A stretch of DNA of 32,796 bases from Chara braunii (lineage: Eukaryota; Streptophyta; Charophyceae; Charales; Characeae), in NCBI GenBank assembly GCA_003427395.1, contig BFEA01000119.1:1743400-1776195 (forward strand), in the 5' to 3' direction. This document shows, piece after piece, positions 10,116 to 20,117 of this stretch. Each line of letters begins with the position of its first letter. Position 1 is the first letter of the stretch. The notes beneath the pieces are model-generated. The model had not been told where the DNA came from and did not search any database. It worked only from the letters and a program-made list of their open reading frames with translations. The position numbers and the translations under genes were made by a program.

Positions 10116-10439
10116 GTACCGGTATGTTTCCATGTACGTGAGTGAAACTTTCTCAAACACTTGCTCATGGCTCATGCATGCAGCCGTGTTTGAAACGGAA
10201 TGTCGCCATGTGAGAGTTAAGCCATGTATGTGAGTGAGACTTGCTCAAACACATGCACATGGCTCATGATTGCAACCAAGCTTGAAACGGAATGTCATCA
10301 TGTGAGAGTTAAGCCATGCATGTGAGTGAGACTTGCTCAAACACATGCACCTGGCTCATGATTGCAACCAAACTTGAAACGAAATATCATCCTCTACCAT
10401 GTGAGTGGAAAACCCAAGTTTGGCAAGTTCAAAACATAA
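10116..10439. repeat. satellite B, 92-bp repeat, about 3 units
   Basis: A short bridge between satellites A and C. The unit includes gagagttaagccatg, gtgagtgagacttgctcaaa, cacatgcacatggctcatg and ttgaaacggaatgtcatc; tgagagtt recurs at 10211 and 10303, giving a 92-base period. It shares acacatgcacatg with satellite A. The end of the block (10385-10440) degenerates into the first C-type unit. Confidence 0.85.
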
Positions 10440-11990
10440 GTTTTGAACATGATATCATTCATAGGAGAATCGGAACTCTACCTACTATCATGTACATGAC
10501 AAACAAGAGATTCAGTAGCCCATATCACAAGTAATGAACTTGACAACACTCGTTGTAGAATCGGAACTCTACCTACTAGTATGTAGATGACAAACCGGAG
10601 CTTGAGTAGCCCACATCACAAGTAATGAACTTCACAACACTCATAGTAGAATCGAAACTCTACCTACTAGTACATAGATGACAACAAGGGATTGAGTAGC
10701 CCACATCACAAGTAATGAACTAAACAATAGTCATAGAAGAATCGAAACTCGTCCTACTAGTATGTAGATGACAAACAAGAGATTAAGTAGCCCACATCAC
10801 AAGTAATGAACTTGACAACANNNNNNNNNNNNNNNNNNNNNNNNNNNNNNNNNNNNNNNNNNNNNNNNNNNNNNNNNNNNNNNNNNNNNNNNNNNATCAC
10901 AAGTAATGAACTTGACAACACTCATAGAAGAATCGGAACTCTACCTACTAGTATGTAGATGACAAACAAGAGTTTGAGTAGCCCACATCACAAGTAATGA
11001 ACTTGACAACATTCATAGAAGAATCGGAACTCTACCTTCTAGTATGTAGATGGCAAACAAAAGATTGAGTAGCCCACATCACAAATAATGAACTTGACAA
11101 CATTCATAGAAGAATCGGAACTCTACCTTCTAGTATGTAGATGACAAACAAGAGATTGAGTAGCCTACATCACAAGTAATGAACTTGACAATACTCATAG
11201 AAGAATCGGAACTCTACCTACTAGTATGTAGATGACAAACAAGAGATTGAATAGCCTATATCACAAGTAATGAACTTGACAACACTCATAGAAAAATCGA
11301 AACTCTACCTACTAATATGTAGAAGAACAAACAAGAGCTTGAGTAGCCCACATCACAAGTATTGAATTTGACAACATTCATAGAAGAATCATAATTCTAC
11401 CTACTAGTATGTAGATGACAAACAAGAGATTGAGTAGCCCACATCACAAGTAATGAACTTGACAACATTCATAGAAGAATCAGAACTCTACCTACTAGTA
11501 TGTAGATGACAAACAAGAGATTGAGTAGCCCACATCACAAGTAATGAACTTGACAACATTCATAGAAGAATCGGAACTCTACCTACTAGTATGTAGATGC
11601 CAAACAAGAGATTGAGTAGCCCGCATCATAAGTAATGAATTTGATAATACTCATAGAAGAATCGGAACTCTACCTACTAGTATGTAGATGATAAACAAGA
11701 GATTGAGTAGCTCACATCACAAGTAATGAACTTGACAATACTCATAGAAGAATCGGAACTCTACCTACTAGTAAGTATGTAGATAATAAACAAGAGATTG
11801 AGTAGCCCACATCACAAGAAATGAACTTGACAACACTCATAGAAGAATCGAAACTCTACCTACTAGTATATAGATGACAAACAAGAGATTAAGTAGCCCA
11901 CATCACAAGTAATGAACTTGACAACACTCATAGAAGAATCGGAACTCTACCTACTAGTATGAAGATGACAAACAAGAGATTGAGTAGCCC
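10440..11990. repeat. satellite C, 91-bp tandem repeat, about 17 units
   Basis: The unit contains catcacaagtaatgaacttg, acaacactcatagaagaatc, ggaactctacctactagtat and gtagatgacaaacaagagat. tcatagaag recurs at 11104 and 11195, again 91 bases. Units are more uniform than in satellite A. The array contains the assembly gap and ends abruptly at the GAA tract near 11990. It shares gaacttgacaa and cggaac with satellite A, but in a different order and spacing. Confidence 0.97.
10821..10895. other. 75-N assembly gap inside satellite C
   Basis: The run of N is flanked on both sides by the same 25 bases of the satellite unit. Across the gap the unit phase is 100 bases rather than 91, so the gap length is not the true one and the real array may be longer. 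Confidence 0.99.
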
Positions 11991-12224
11991 AATCTAAGAG
12001 GTAGAAGAAAAGAAGGAGGGGAGGAGGAAGAAGGAGGAGATGGAGAGGGAGATGGCGAGGGAGAAAATGGAGGGAGAGAAGAAGAAAAATAATAATAATA
12101 ATAAGAAGAAGAAGAAGGAGAAGGGAGAGGATGAAGTAGATGAGGTAGGGGAGATGAAGAAGAGGAGGGAGGAGAGGAAGAAGAAGAAGGTGAAGAAGAA
12201 GAGTGAGAAGAGGAGGGAGAGGGG

Positions 12225-12260
<36 letters not shown>

Positions 12261-12302
12261 TACGGAGAAGAAGAAGAAGAAAAAAAAGAAGAAGAAGAAG
12301 AA
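11991..12302 (+). repeat. GAA/GGA purine-rich microsatellite
   Basis: Nearly pure A/G on the plus strand, dominated by GAA and GGA triplets with a short AAT run near 12090. It terminates satellite C on the right, as the (GA)n tract begins satellite A on the left. Lys/Glu, poly-Leu, poly-Phe and poly-Ser frames here are artefacts. Confidence 0.93.
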
Positions 12303-13474
12303 ATCTTCTTCCTTCCACTCACCTTGCTGGTGTCTTGTAGATGGAGGCTTGAATCTTGATGAGGCCTTGCTCAATTCCTCCTTGGCTATTGCTTCCTCCT
12401 TTTCCAAGCCCTTCTTCCTTCTTCTTTACTTTTCCCCAAGCTATGGCAAGCTCCCTCAGTTATGGCTATGGAGTCCTCTCCTCTAGGAGGGCTTAATGGG
12501 GCTCCTCTAGCGTCTCCTTCTCTCCTACACCCAGGGGGGATATGGCGGATCACCTCCCAAGTGTCTCTCCCACCATCACTATCCTCTAGAGTCTTCCCCA
12601 CTACCTCCTAGTCTCCTCTGAGCTCTCCCACTAGCATGGGCTCCTCTCTCCTCACTCCGAGTACAAAGGTGCTCCTAGGAGCTCACTGGGGCAGCATGGG
12701 CACTCCTCATGCAAATGTGAGAGTGGCGGACTACATCCTCCACTTATGTAGGCTGAAACCAGCAGTCAGGCCAGCCCAGGAGCCTCCCCATGAGCCTTGG
12801 AGTGAACCGAGGTACCCCCAAGGCAAAATTACTTAATAGGCCCTTCTGGAGGTACCTGGGCCTCATTTTGGCCAAGTACATGCAGTCCAAGTGGTTGGAA
12901 CCAACTCGGACTGCCTTTTGGCCTACTCCGGCCTCTTTTTGTCTGCTCAAATGCTGCCCCCTAGGGTTCTGATGCCCAAGGGGTAGCAATACTTGAAAGA
13001 AAAAGACCTCGTGAACCTTTTTCTCGGTTTTTTTAAGTTTCGGCCTCTTTTGAGTAGGCCGGAGCATTTTTCCATATGGCGGCACATTTTCAGCCTTCGA
13101 TCTGGCTGAGATCCAAGGCCAGCAATAATCCGAGCTACCCCTTAGTAGCCCTTGCTTCAATTTTGAGCCCCTAAGTTCAGTTTTTCAATTTTTGGTGCAT
13201 CTGCCTGTCTTTTGGGGCCAAATGCACTGTTTTGTCCTTTTCCCTCTTTTGTTTCTTTCCATTTTGGGCTGCTACCTCATTTCAGAGCTAGCCGTTTTGA
13301 GCTGGCCGACAAAAAATGGCTTGTTCCTCTCTACCATGAGAGCTGATCTCAGATCCATGGTCCAAAAGAAAACCGGCCACTTGCTTCTTGCATTTTCTTC
13401 TCATTTTCAGCTTTTTGATTGAGATTTTATTGAGCAATCCGGATTGCCCTCCCTCATTCTAGGAGGGATGAGGT
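12303..13474. other. no gene; C/T-rich sequence with one strong hairpin
   Basis: No frame here resembles a known protein. At 12882-12914 gcagtcc and ggactgc arms enclose a second stem, gttgg and ccaac around a two-base loop. Recurrent words such as aggccggag and ggcctcttttg suggest old repeat material related to the blocks that follow. It could be LTR or untranslated sequence of a degraded element. Confidence 0.5.
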
Positions 13475-14240
13475 CACTATTGGGACCTGTCAGTCCCTAC
13501 TGTGCAGGTCCCAATAGGTCGGCACATTCTCCTCCACTTTTTTCTCCCTCTTTGTCTCATTCTCCCTCCTTTTTCTCTCATTTTTCTTTCTTTTTCTTTT
13601 ATTTCTGTTTTGACAAGTATCAAACTGTTGTGCACCCTCTTTCTAGGCCGCAGGGCCTCATTCAAGGCCAGGTTCATGGTTGTTACATGGCCGTTACATC
13701 TCGGATTCCAATAATGGCACCCCCATGCTCCTAGGAAGCTCCATTTTGCTCCCGTTTGCCCAATTCTGAGCCCCTTTTGCTCCGATTTTCTAAGTGCAGC
13801 CTTTTTCTCACGTTGGGCCTCTCAAGGCTCTATTTTCTTATGCCTTGCTAGTCCGAGATATCCCGGGCTGCTGGCCAGCCTTCCCAACACCCTTATTTCA
13901 TTTTTATTTCTCTGATGGCTCTCCCACTTGCTCCCACTAGTGTGGTGCTAATATTTTTCACCGTCTAGATCCTCGATCCCGATGACGCCGCTTGCTTGCC
14001 TAATTATTCCTTGTGGTTGCTCATGGTTCCCTTGGAACATCCCAAGTCCTCGCCATTCTCCTCCATACTCGTCCCATGTTCTTGTCCCGCCGACGCATGT
14101 CCCGTTTTTCTGATTTTTATTATTTTGACCCATTTGGTCCCCGACAACATTCTGGACGGCGTCCCATTTTTATTTTTTTGGGGCCCATTGCCCTTGGTGG
14201 TCCCATCATTTCTACATGTGTGCCGATTTTTCTAGGTCGC
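13475..14240. repeat. old duplicated block, left copy
   Basis: The order of recognisable words here repeats at 14885-15480: gggacctgtcagtccctac, then C/T-rich Ser/Phe-like DNA, then an aataatggc...cccatg segment, then ctccgattttct, then gtggtgctaatattttt. Divergence is high, with many indels, so the duplication is old. Two such blocks about 1.41 kb apart, separated by about 0.65 kb, could be the repeats of a small non-autonomous LTR element, but termini are not visible. Confidence 0.45.
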
Positions 14241-14358
14241 GAGATCCCATCTTACGGTCGTCGTTTACCGTCTTTATTTGCCCTCTTGCCGAAATTGCTT
14301 CTTTCTAGCCTTTCCGGGCTTGCCGTAGCCCATTTCCTTTTGGCCTTGGCATCATCAT

Positions 14359-14665
14359 GCAGTCCGTAACTTCTCGAACTGCAGTCATAACTGTTTTCCA
14401 TACCCACAGCCCCACAACTTGCCCCATGTTGAAAGAAAATGAAGCGTTAAATTTTCTAGTGCATCCGGGCTCAATATTGGTTTCGGATGCACCTAGAACA
14501 TGTGTTTTCCTTCCCCAATGCAGTCCGTTGTAACTCGGACTGCAATGGGGGTCAATGCCCCACAACTAGCCCTCACTCAAAAGAAAAAGAAACGGCCAAC
14601 TCCCAAGTGCATTCGGACTTGATTTTGGCTCCGGATGCACCTAAAACATGTGTTTTTCCTCATGC
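14359..14665. repeat. 148-bp tandem duplication containing hairpins
   Basis: gccccacaact recurs at 14409 and 14557, and cggatgcacct at 14484 and 14632, both 148 bases apart; a 13-base indel shifts the first part. Each copy has a hairpin with gcagtcc and ggactgc-type arms (14359-14382, 14520-14543) and another with gcatccg and cggatgc-type arms (14461-14490, 14609-14638). Confidence 0.75.
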
Positions 14666-14821
14666 ATGCATTCCGTTTTATTCAGGTTGCAAGAGGCCTT
14701 GATTTTCTTTGATTTTCTCTGCAAAAATCAAAGAAAATCAAAGTCTTTTGTATTCGCCATATTCCAGAATGAATCTGGTCACGGATGAATCTCCCCAAGT
14801 GACCGTTTTTTACCGTGAAAG

Positions 14822-14823
14822 CC

Positions 14824-14855
<32 letters not shown>

Positions 14856-14876
14856 CTTTTCTTTTCTTTTTCTTCT
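14822..14876. repeat. (CTTTT)n microsatellite
   Basis: Seven to eight consecutive CTTTT pentamers with imperfect T/C flanks. It separates the two old duplicated blocks. Confidence 0.9.
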
Positions 14877-14884
14877 CCTTTCTT

Positions 14885-15480
14885 GGACAGTAGGGACCTG
14901 CCAGTCCCTACCTATGGCAGTCCCTACTGACGGCCAACTCACTCACTCCCTCTCACTCCTTTTGTCTTATTCTCCCTCACTTTCTTTTCTTTTCTCTTTT
15001 TTTTCTAGCATGCCAAGTGTCAGGTGGTCGTTAAGGCCCTTTTCTAGCCTCTTCCTCTTAGTTTTGGCCCTCCCTATGCCCAAGGTGCAGTCCATTATTT
15101 CTCGGACTGCAATAATGGCCTTCCCATGCCCATGGGAGCCTCCTTTCCTACAATTCTCCGCCAATGGTCCCTCCTACTCCGATTTTCTCTCGGAGGGCTA
15201 TTTTTCACATGGGGTCTCATTTGACTCTATTTTCTTGAGGGAGGCTGATCCGAGATTTTTCGGATTGCTCCCATACCTCCCACTTCAGTTTTCTTTACTT
15301 TTCCTTTTCCTTTTGGCCTTCCCGTTTGTCACCACTAGTACTTGCACAAGTGGTGCTAATATTCTTGGCCGTAAGGATTTCGATCTTGACGGTGCACCTT
15401 GCATTTATTATTTTCCCCTCATGCGGTGCCGCCGTTTCTTCTTGGGACTTTCACATGTCCCCGCTACTTGTCCCGTTGGT
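14885..15480. repeat. old duplicated block, right copy
   Basis: Partner of the block at 13475-14240, with the same order of words: gggacctgccagtccctac, C/T-rich tract, aataatggcc with cccatg, ctccgattttct, and tggtgctaatattctt. At 15087-15110 it carries a gcagtcc/ggactgc hairpin, overlapped by a ccattatt/aataatgg inverted repeat. It runs directly into the 26-bp minisatellite. Confidence 0.45.
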
Positions 15481-15675
15481 GGTCCCCGACACTTTAGTCC
15501 CGTCAGTGGTCCCCGACGCTTAGTCCCGTCGGCGGTCCCCAACACTTAGTCCCGTCGGCGGTCCCCGACACTTAGTCCCGTCGGTGGTCCCCGACACTTA
15601 GTCCTGTCGGCGGACCCCGACACTTAGTCCCGTCGGCGGTCCCCGACACTTAGTCCCGTCAGCGGTTCCCGACAC
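15466..15675. repeat. 26-bp minisatellite, about 8 units
   Basis: The unit ttagtcccgtcggcggtccc plus cgacac repeats head to tail; ggtcccc recurs at 15481, 15508 and 15534, giving steps of 27 and 26 bases. Each unit holds a short dyad (gtcgg and ccgac). Units vary at one or two positions. Confidence 0.92.
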
Positions 15676-17460
15676 ATTTCACCCCGGACGCCATTATTTT
15701 TACTTAGTCTCACGTGGCCCCGGGTGCCTTTCCCCGAGGTGTCCCATGCCCCTTGGGCGTCTTATCGCCCCATAGCGACCCCTCTCCTTAGTCTTTCCTC
15801 GTGCCTTGTGCGTGCCGATCTCTTTGGTCGTGGGCCTCCGCTCCGAGGCTCCCATAGGTGGCCCCTACGTTGGCCCCTCATTTCCTGGCTTCCCGCAGCT
15901 TCTGACCGCCCATCCCTCAACTTCCTCAATCCCTTATTGATGTCGCACTGCAATTGCTAGTTCAAAGGGCCCTTTGGCCTTAGTCTTATTGCATTCCGAT
16001 GACCCTCCCGGCCTCCTGCTATGTTCTATGTGCACCTGTTCTTGCGCTCGCTTGCTTGCCGCCGCTAGTTCTTTCCTCCTGTGGTTCTCTCCTCAGGGCA
16101 CCACTCCCTTCTGCGGCCTAATCCTTTGTCTTTTCTCTCTCCTGCTTCCTCACTCCAGATTTCTCTGTTGTGCATAAATTGTTCGTATTCAATCTCTCAA
16201 GTGTTGGGAAGTTATTCGGGACCCACCAGTCCCGACACCGCGCAGACGAACGGCCGCTGACTATCCGTGTCGAGCGCCTCCACTCGTTCCGAGGCCCTTC
16301 GTTACTCACCCGCATTTCACCCGAAGGACGGTGCTAGCCTGTCGGGTGCGGCTTTGTTTGACTCTCGGCACCGCTTGACAGTTGACGAGTGGTTCTCTCC
16401 AACCGTCGTTTCCTCACCTACCGGTCGACCTTCTCTCCCTTCCTCAACCATTAACCCCTCTAGCTTCGGTCGTCGAAGAAAGTACCCCACAAGCTCGATT
16501 GCTCAGCCGGCCATCCCTTCCAGGCTTCGTGTAGCACCCGTGTCCCGAATCATCGCTTTCCCACGCAGGCGCCCCGTTTGGGAAGGTGTTGGTCACACAA
16601 CACTGTTTAGGACATTCATGATATACAAATGGTCGTTCCCCAAGCCGGTGTACATAGCGATTTTTTTTTATAGCTAGGGTCGATTCCCCCCCTTCGAGCA
16701 TAGCTCTAGTGTCGCTCGCCTTTTGGCTTCCCTGATGAAAGCTGAGGCTGCCCGAGCCCCCTTCCAACTGTTCCACTTCGACATCCGTTTGTCTCCTTGA
16801 GCCGTTTATACCTGGCCACTCCTGATTTCGTAGATACGGGGACAACCATCGTTTCGGAACTCATCAAGCCGCCTCCTCCGCTTCCACATAGGTTCAGCGT
16901 CACGAGATTCCTCCCTGGCGTAACGATCTGTTTTAACTGTTCAATCTCCCTTCCCAACCAGGGAACTGTCGCAGCCCGTACCCCAACCGAGGAGTACCCA
17001 CGCCCGTAGTAGACCAGTCTGCTTCTCATAGTCAAAGTGTGGCTTCTCATGGATCGTCCCCACGCTGGCCATGGCCGTGTGCGCCTTCAGGTGCTACCGT
17101 AGCTTCAGGATAGCGCCGACCGTCGTGACGTTCTGCCCGATCCCCCGGTACCGCAAACAATGTTAGGGGCCAGCAGCCTCAATACGCACATCCTCGGTAG
17201 ACAGGTAGCCCTTCATAACCGAGGCCCCGGACCTTCACCGGCCGCCTGTTTCCGATCTGATCGAGGCCCTTTCTGGAACACACCATCCACCCCGCATCTT
17301 TAGACTTTGACTCCAAAAGTCCATCTTTTTACGATTCGCCCCTGCCCACTTGCGCCCATGGATTGGATCGTCACTCCAGCCGATCGAAGGGTTAGTACGG
17401 AGACCCGGACGCCCGAGGACATCCAAAAATGCCATATCCACATGCACTCACACGTCAAAA
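15676..17460. other. no recognisable gene
   Basis: Several overlapping short frames on both strands, none with family motifs, consistent composition or clear starts. The minus-strand frames at 16444-17050 are of ordinary composition but match nothing I know. This stretch lies downstream of the retrotransposon and could contain its 3' LTR, but I found no copy of the sequence next to the PBS. Confidence 0.4.
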
Positions 17461-17497
17461 CCAAGCAAAAACTGCAAGAAAAAAGAAAAAATTGTTC

Positions 17498-17503
17498 TTT
17501 ATT
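17498..17503 (-). promoter_or_regulatory. candidate poly(A) signal AATAAA
   Basis: On the minus strand AATAAA lies about 325 bases past the end of the integrase tail, followed by U-rich sequence. This would suit 3'-end formation of the retrotransposon transcript in its 3' LTR. Six bases alone are weak evidence. Confidence 0.3.
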
Positions 17504-17645
17504 TCAAAGCAAGAACCTTCGGCTATTAGACAGTCGCCCGACAATCAGCCCACACCCCAATTTTCGCCGTCCCTGGCGAGCGTTCCCCAACTTATTTCCC
17601 TTCCCCTTATTTTCGTTTATCCCATTCCCCTTGATTCCCCCGGTC

Positions 17646-17662
17646 ACCCCTCCCCTTTTTCC
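17646..17662 (-). other. candidate polypurine tract
   Basis: The minus strand reads GGAAAAAGGGGAGGGG and is then followed by TGA, placed downstream of integrase as a plus-strand priming site would be, with TG as a possible LTR start. A second purine run lies near 17600. Without a matching LTR pair it remains a guess. Confidence 0.3.
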
Positions 17663-17827
17663 GTATACGCCCCCCCCTGATGCCATATTCCCCTAATTAC
17701 GGTATAAAATTCTCTTTAGGCGTCACCTTATACTGCCCTTTCCTATTCTCGTTTCCCAAACTATGGTACATCCTTCTAACTCTGGTACAATCATCCTTCC
17801 GGGGACTAGGACTCATGGCGCATCATC

Positions 17828-18107
17828 CTATGACCGTCTCCGTCTCCTCTTCCTCTTCTCGCGCCTCTCCCTCTTCCGTTTCCTCTCTTCTCCCTTCCGT
17901 TTGATTTTCAAGGCTTTCTTTGAGGCACTCCGCCTCTCCCTTAGCCGGCGCTTCCCTAACCGATCATCATTACCTTCTTCTTCTCTAGGCCTTTTCTTCT
18001 TCCTAGGGGTCTTTGGTAGTGAAGGCTTCCGAACCTTATACCTCGTCCTGGTTCGGTAAGATGAGGCCCCTTGTCTGGAGGTCTCCCCTTTTTCACGAAA
18101 TGGTCAG
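17828..18107 (-). pseudogene. integrase C-terminal basic tail (shifted frame)
   Basis: After the integrase frame stops at 18093, a shifted minus-strand frame stays open to a TAG at 17828-17830. It encodes a strongly basic tail: TPRKKKRPREE, then GKRRLRERR, then ERKRKRERREKRKRRRRRS at the very end. Such Lys/Arg clusters resemble nuclear localisation signals, which Ty3/gypsy integrases commonly carry at the C terminus. It continues naturally from integrase after one frameshift near 18100. The frame could instead be a by-product of C/T-rich DNA, but the mix of Lys and Arg codons argues against simple repeats. Confidence 0.5.
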
Positions 18108-19322
18108 TTCTGCTTCGAGCACTTCCTTCCCTTTTAGTTTCAGCTCTTCCCCCAGGGTCCCCCTCGATCGGAAGATTTTGAGGCGAGCCCCGGCGATAGG
18201 GTCCCATAACCTACTCCCATCTAATTCCGCGAGCATATAAGCCCCCCCATCCAACCTATTTAGGACCTTATACGGTCCCATCCACCGGTTTGTCAATTTC
18301 TGGCTTCAAGTCTTTTCTAGCTACGAATCGTACATCAACACCATGTCGTTAATCCCTATTGGCGCCTTTCGGACCCGCAGGTTTTTGTACCACCTATCTT
18401 TCCCTTTCACCCTATCTCTCTCGATGTTCTCACTGACCGTGGCTACCCCGACATCCAAGTTCTCGGCTATCTGCTGTATCCGTGCTTCCAATAGTTCACT
18501 CCTAGACATGTTGGCTTTCCATAAGACACTTGTCCAAGTGTCAGTGTGAAACTCAATGGGTAGGGGACAATGCCTGTCGAACCAAAGGGTGTAAGGAGGG
18601 TACCCAGTACTCGATTTGACCGTGATGTTGTCCGCCCAAACTGCGTATCGTAAATACTTGGGCCATTGTTCCACGCGACCCTTGCACCACTTTGCTAGAG
18701 CGTCCACAAGCGTCTGGTGCCCCCTTTCTACCGGCGCGTTGCTTTGGGGGTGATAAGCGGTTGTATAGGCTGCCCCGATTCCTGCCTTTTCTAACAACCC
18801 TTTTACCTTTTGACTCAAGAACTCAGCTCCCCTATCCATGACTATTCTCCCGACACACCCATATCGCGCGATATACTCTAGGAGAAAATCACTCACCTCT
18901 TCCGCCGACTTTTTCTTAATGGCCTTTGCTTCTACGAATCCGGTGAGGTCATCCTGGGCGTTGATTATATACCGAAGACCGCCGACCCTTTTTGGCATGG
19001 TCACCAAGTCTATATGGACCTTCTCGCCCAAAACCGTGGGAAGCGACGACACTAAGGGTTCTTTGTATCGAACCGTCGCCCTCTTCTGGCAAGCTTCACA
19101 GGTCGAACAGTACTTTTCTACTTCGGTGTATTGCCCGTCCCACCAATATAGCCTGCGGACCTTATCGAAAGTGCCTTTAACCCCCCTGTGACCTCCAACG
19201 ACCCCATCGTGCAACTCCGCTATGACCGCCCTTCTTTCCTCCGGATCGCACAACACCCTCATGGGTATTGCAAACTTTGTGGGCCTCTTGAAGTGATGGC
19301 CTCCTCGTAGGCAATGGCCCAA
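18093..19322 (-). pseudogene. Ty3/gypsy integrase, two in-frame stops
   Basis: Inserts the cDNA copy into host DNA. The zinc-binding HHCC domain is present as HDGVVGGH and CSTCEAC. The catalytic core has Asp in VHIDLVTM, Asp in IVMDRGAEF and Glu in NAPVERG. Exactly 35 residues separate the second Asp from Glu, so the DD35E triad is intact. The GPY/F module (WMGPYKV...GGAYMLAELDG) follows in the same frame after a TAG at 18321-18323 and a TGA at 18306-18308. By family pattern these stand at Gln and Trp positions. The upstream junction to RNase H is frameshifted near 19340. An active protein cannot be made without readthrough. Confidence 0.9.
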
Positions 19323-19356
19323 TGCTTCTTGCCTGATTCTTTCAGTCCCTGTATAG

Positions 19357-20117
19357 TCATATGTCTCGGTACTTCCCGTCGTAGAGATTCGCGAGAAAGG
19401 TCATCGGGCCCCCTTCTTCCCGTCGGCGGCTCCCCGCTATTTGCGCCCTATTTGCGGCGACTTTCATTATCGCCTCTTCAGCCATTGTCTCTTCTTCCTC
19501 CTTAAGCCTAGGCAGGTCCTCCTCTCGAATGGGAAGCCGGGACAATCCATCGTCGACCTGGTTTTTGGTCCCTGATATCCTCTTGACCCTATAGTCATAA
19601 AGCCTGATATGGATCATCCAACGTGCGATGGTCGGATCCGTCAATGAGAAATCATTTTGGAGGACCGCGGCCACTGCCGTCGGGTCCACCCTTAGGAGTG
19701 ACGGAAGGATTTTAGACAATGCATCACCCCCAACACTTCCTTCTTGAATTGGCTATAATTTCTCTCTGCGGGGTTCAAGGTACGGCTCTTGAATCGCAAC
19801 GGTCTCTCTCTCCCTTCCCCATCCTTTTGCGACAGGAGACCCCCCACTGAGTGAGGTCCAGCGTTCGTGGATACAATAACCGGACGACTCTCTTCGTCTT
19901 CAAAAAACGGGACGCCTAGAACTTCTCCACCTTCGCAGAACTCCCCCTTCAAGGCTGCCATGGCCGCTGTTTGTTCTTCTCCCCAAACCCATCCTTCCGA
20001 TTTCGTGAGGAGTTTTTTTCCGCCTTCTCTCCACAGGCCTTTATAAAGATTCGCCAGTAGCCCAGAACCCCTAGAAACTTTCAGACCTCCGTTATGGATT
20101 TGAGTGGCGATGGTCAA
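19357..20117 (-). pseudogene. RNase H domain and RT-RNase H connection, frameshifted
   Basis: Degrades the RNA strand of the RNA-DNA hybrid in reverse transcription. One stretch (20117-19692) has WVWGEEQTAAMAALK, then STNAGPHSVGGLLSQ, then SRTLNPAERNYSQFKKEVLG. The second (19719-19357, another frame) has DPTIARWMIHIRLYDYRVKRI and the closing QVDDGLSRLP. In the first motif the usual catalytic Asp of DAG is Asn (codon AAC at 19863-19865), which should impair activity. The connection FLGVLGYWRIFI lies in the RT frame around 20045-20080, so a frameshift occurs near 20010-20030, where there is a run of seven A on the coding strand. Confidence 0.85.

Noticed and set aside
7686-10168. Four minus-strand 73-80 codon frames with similar sequences
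   Set aside because: They lie wholly in satellite A and recur only because the 91-bp units repeat; each is closed within two to three units.
7017-11990. CRISPR-like array
   Set aside because: Repeats are contiguous 91-bp units with no unique spacers, in an evidently eukaryotic context.
11947-12486. Poly-Leu, poly-Ser, poly-Phe and poly-Lys frames
   Set aside because: All are different readings of the GAA/GGA microsatellite.
16444-17050. Minus-strand frames of 133 and 114 codons downstream of the retrotransposon
   Set aside because: They overlap in different phases, have no family motif, and a DTGA-like word in another frame is isolated.
16340-17647. 3' LTR starting TGTCGGG
   Set aside because: Only seven bases match the LTR end beside the PBS; following sequence is unrelated by eye.
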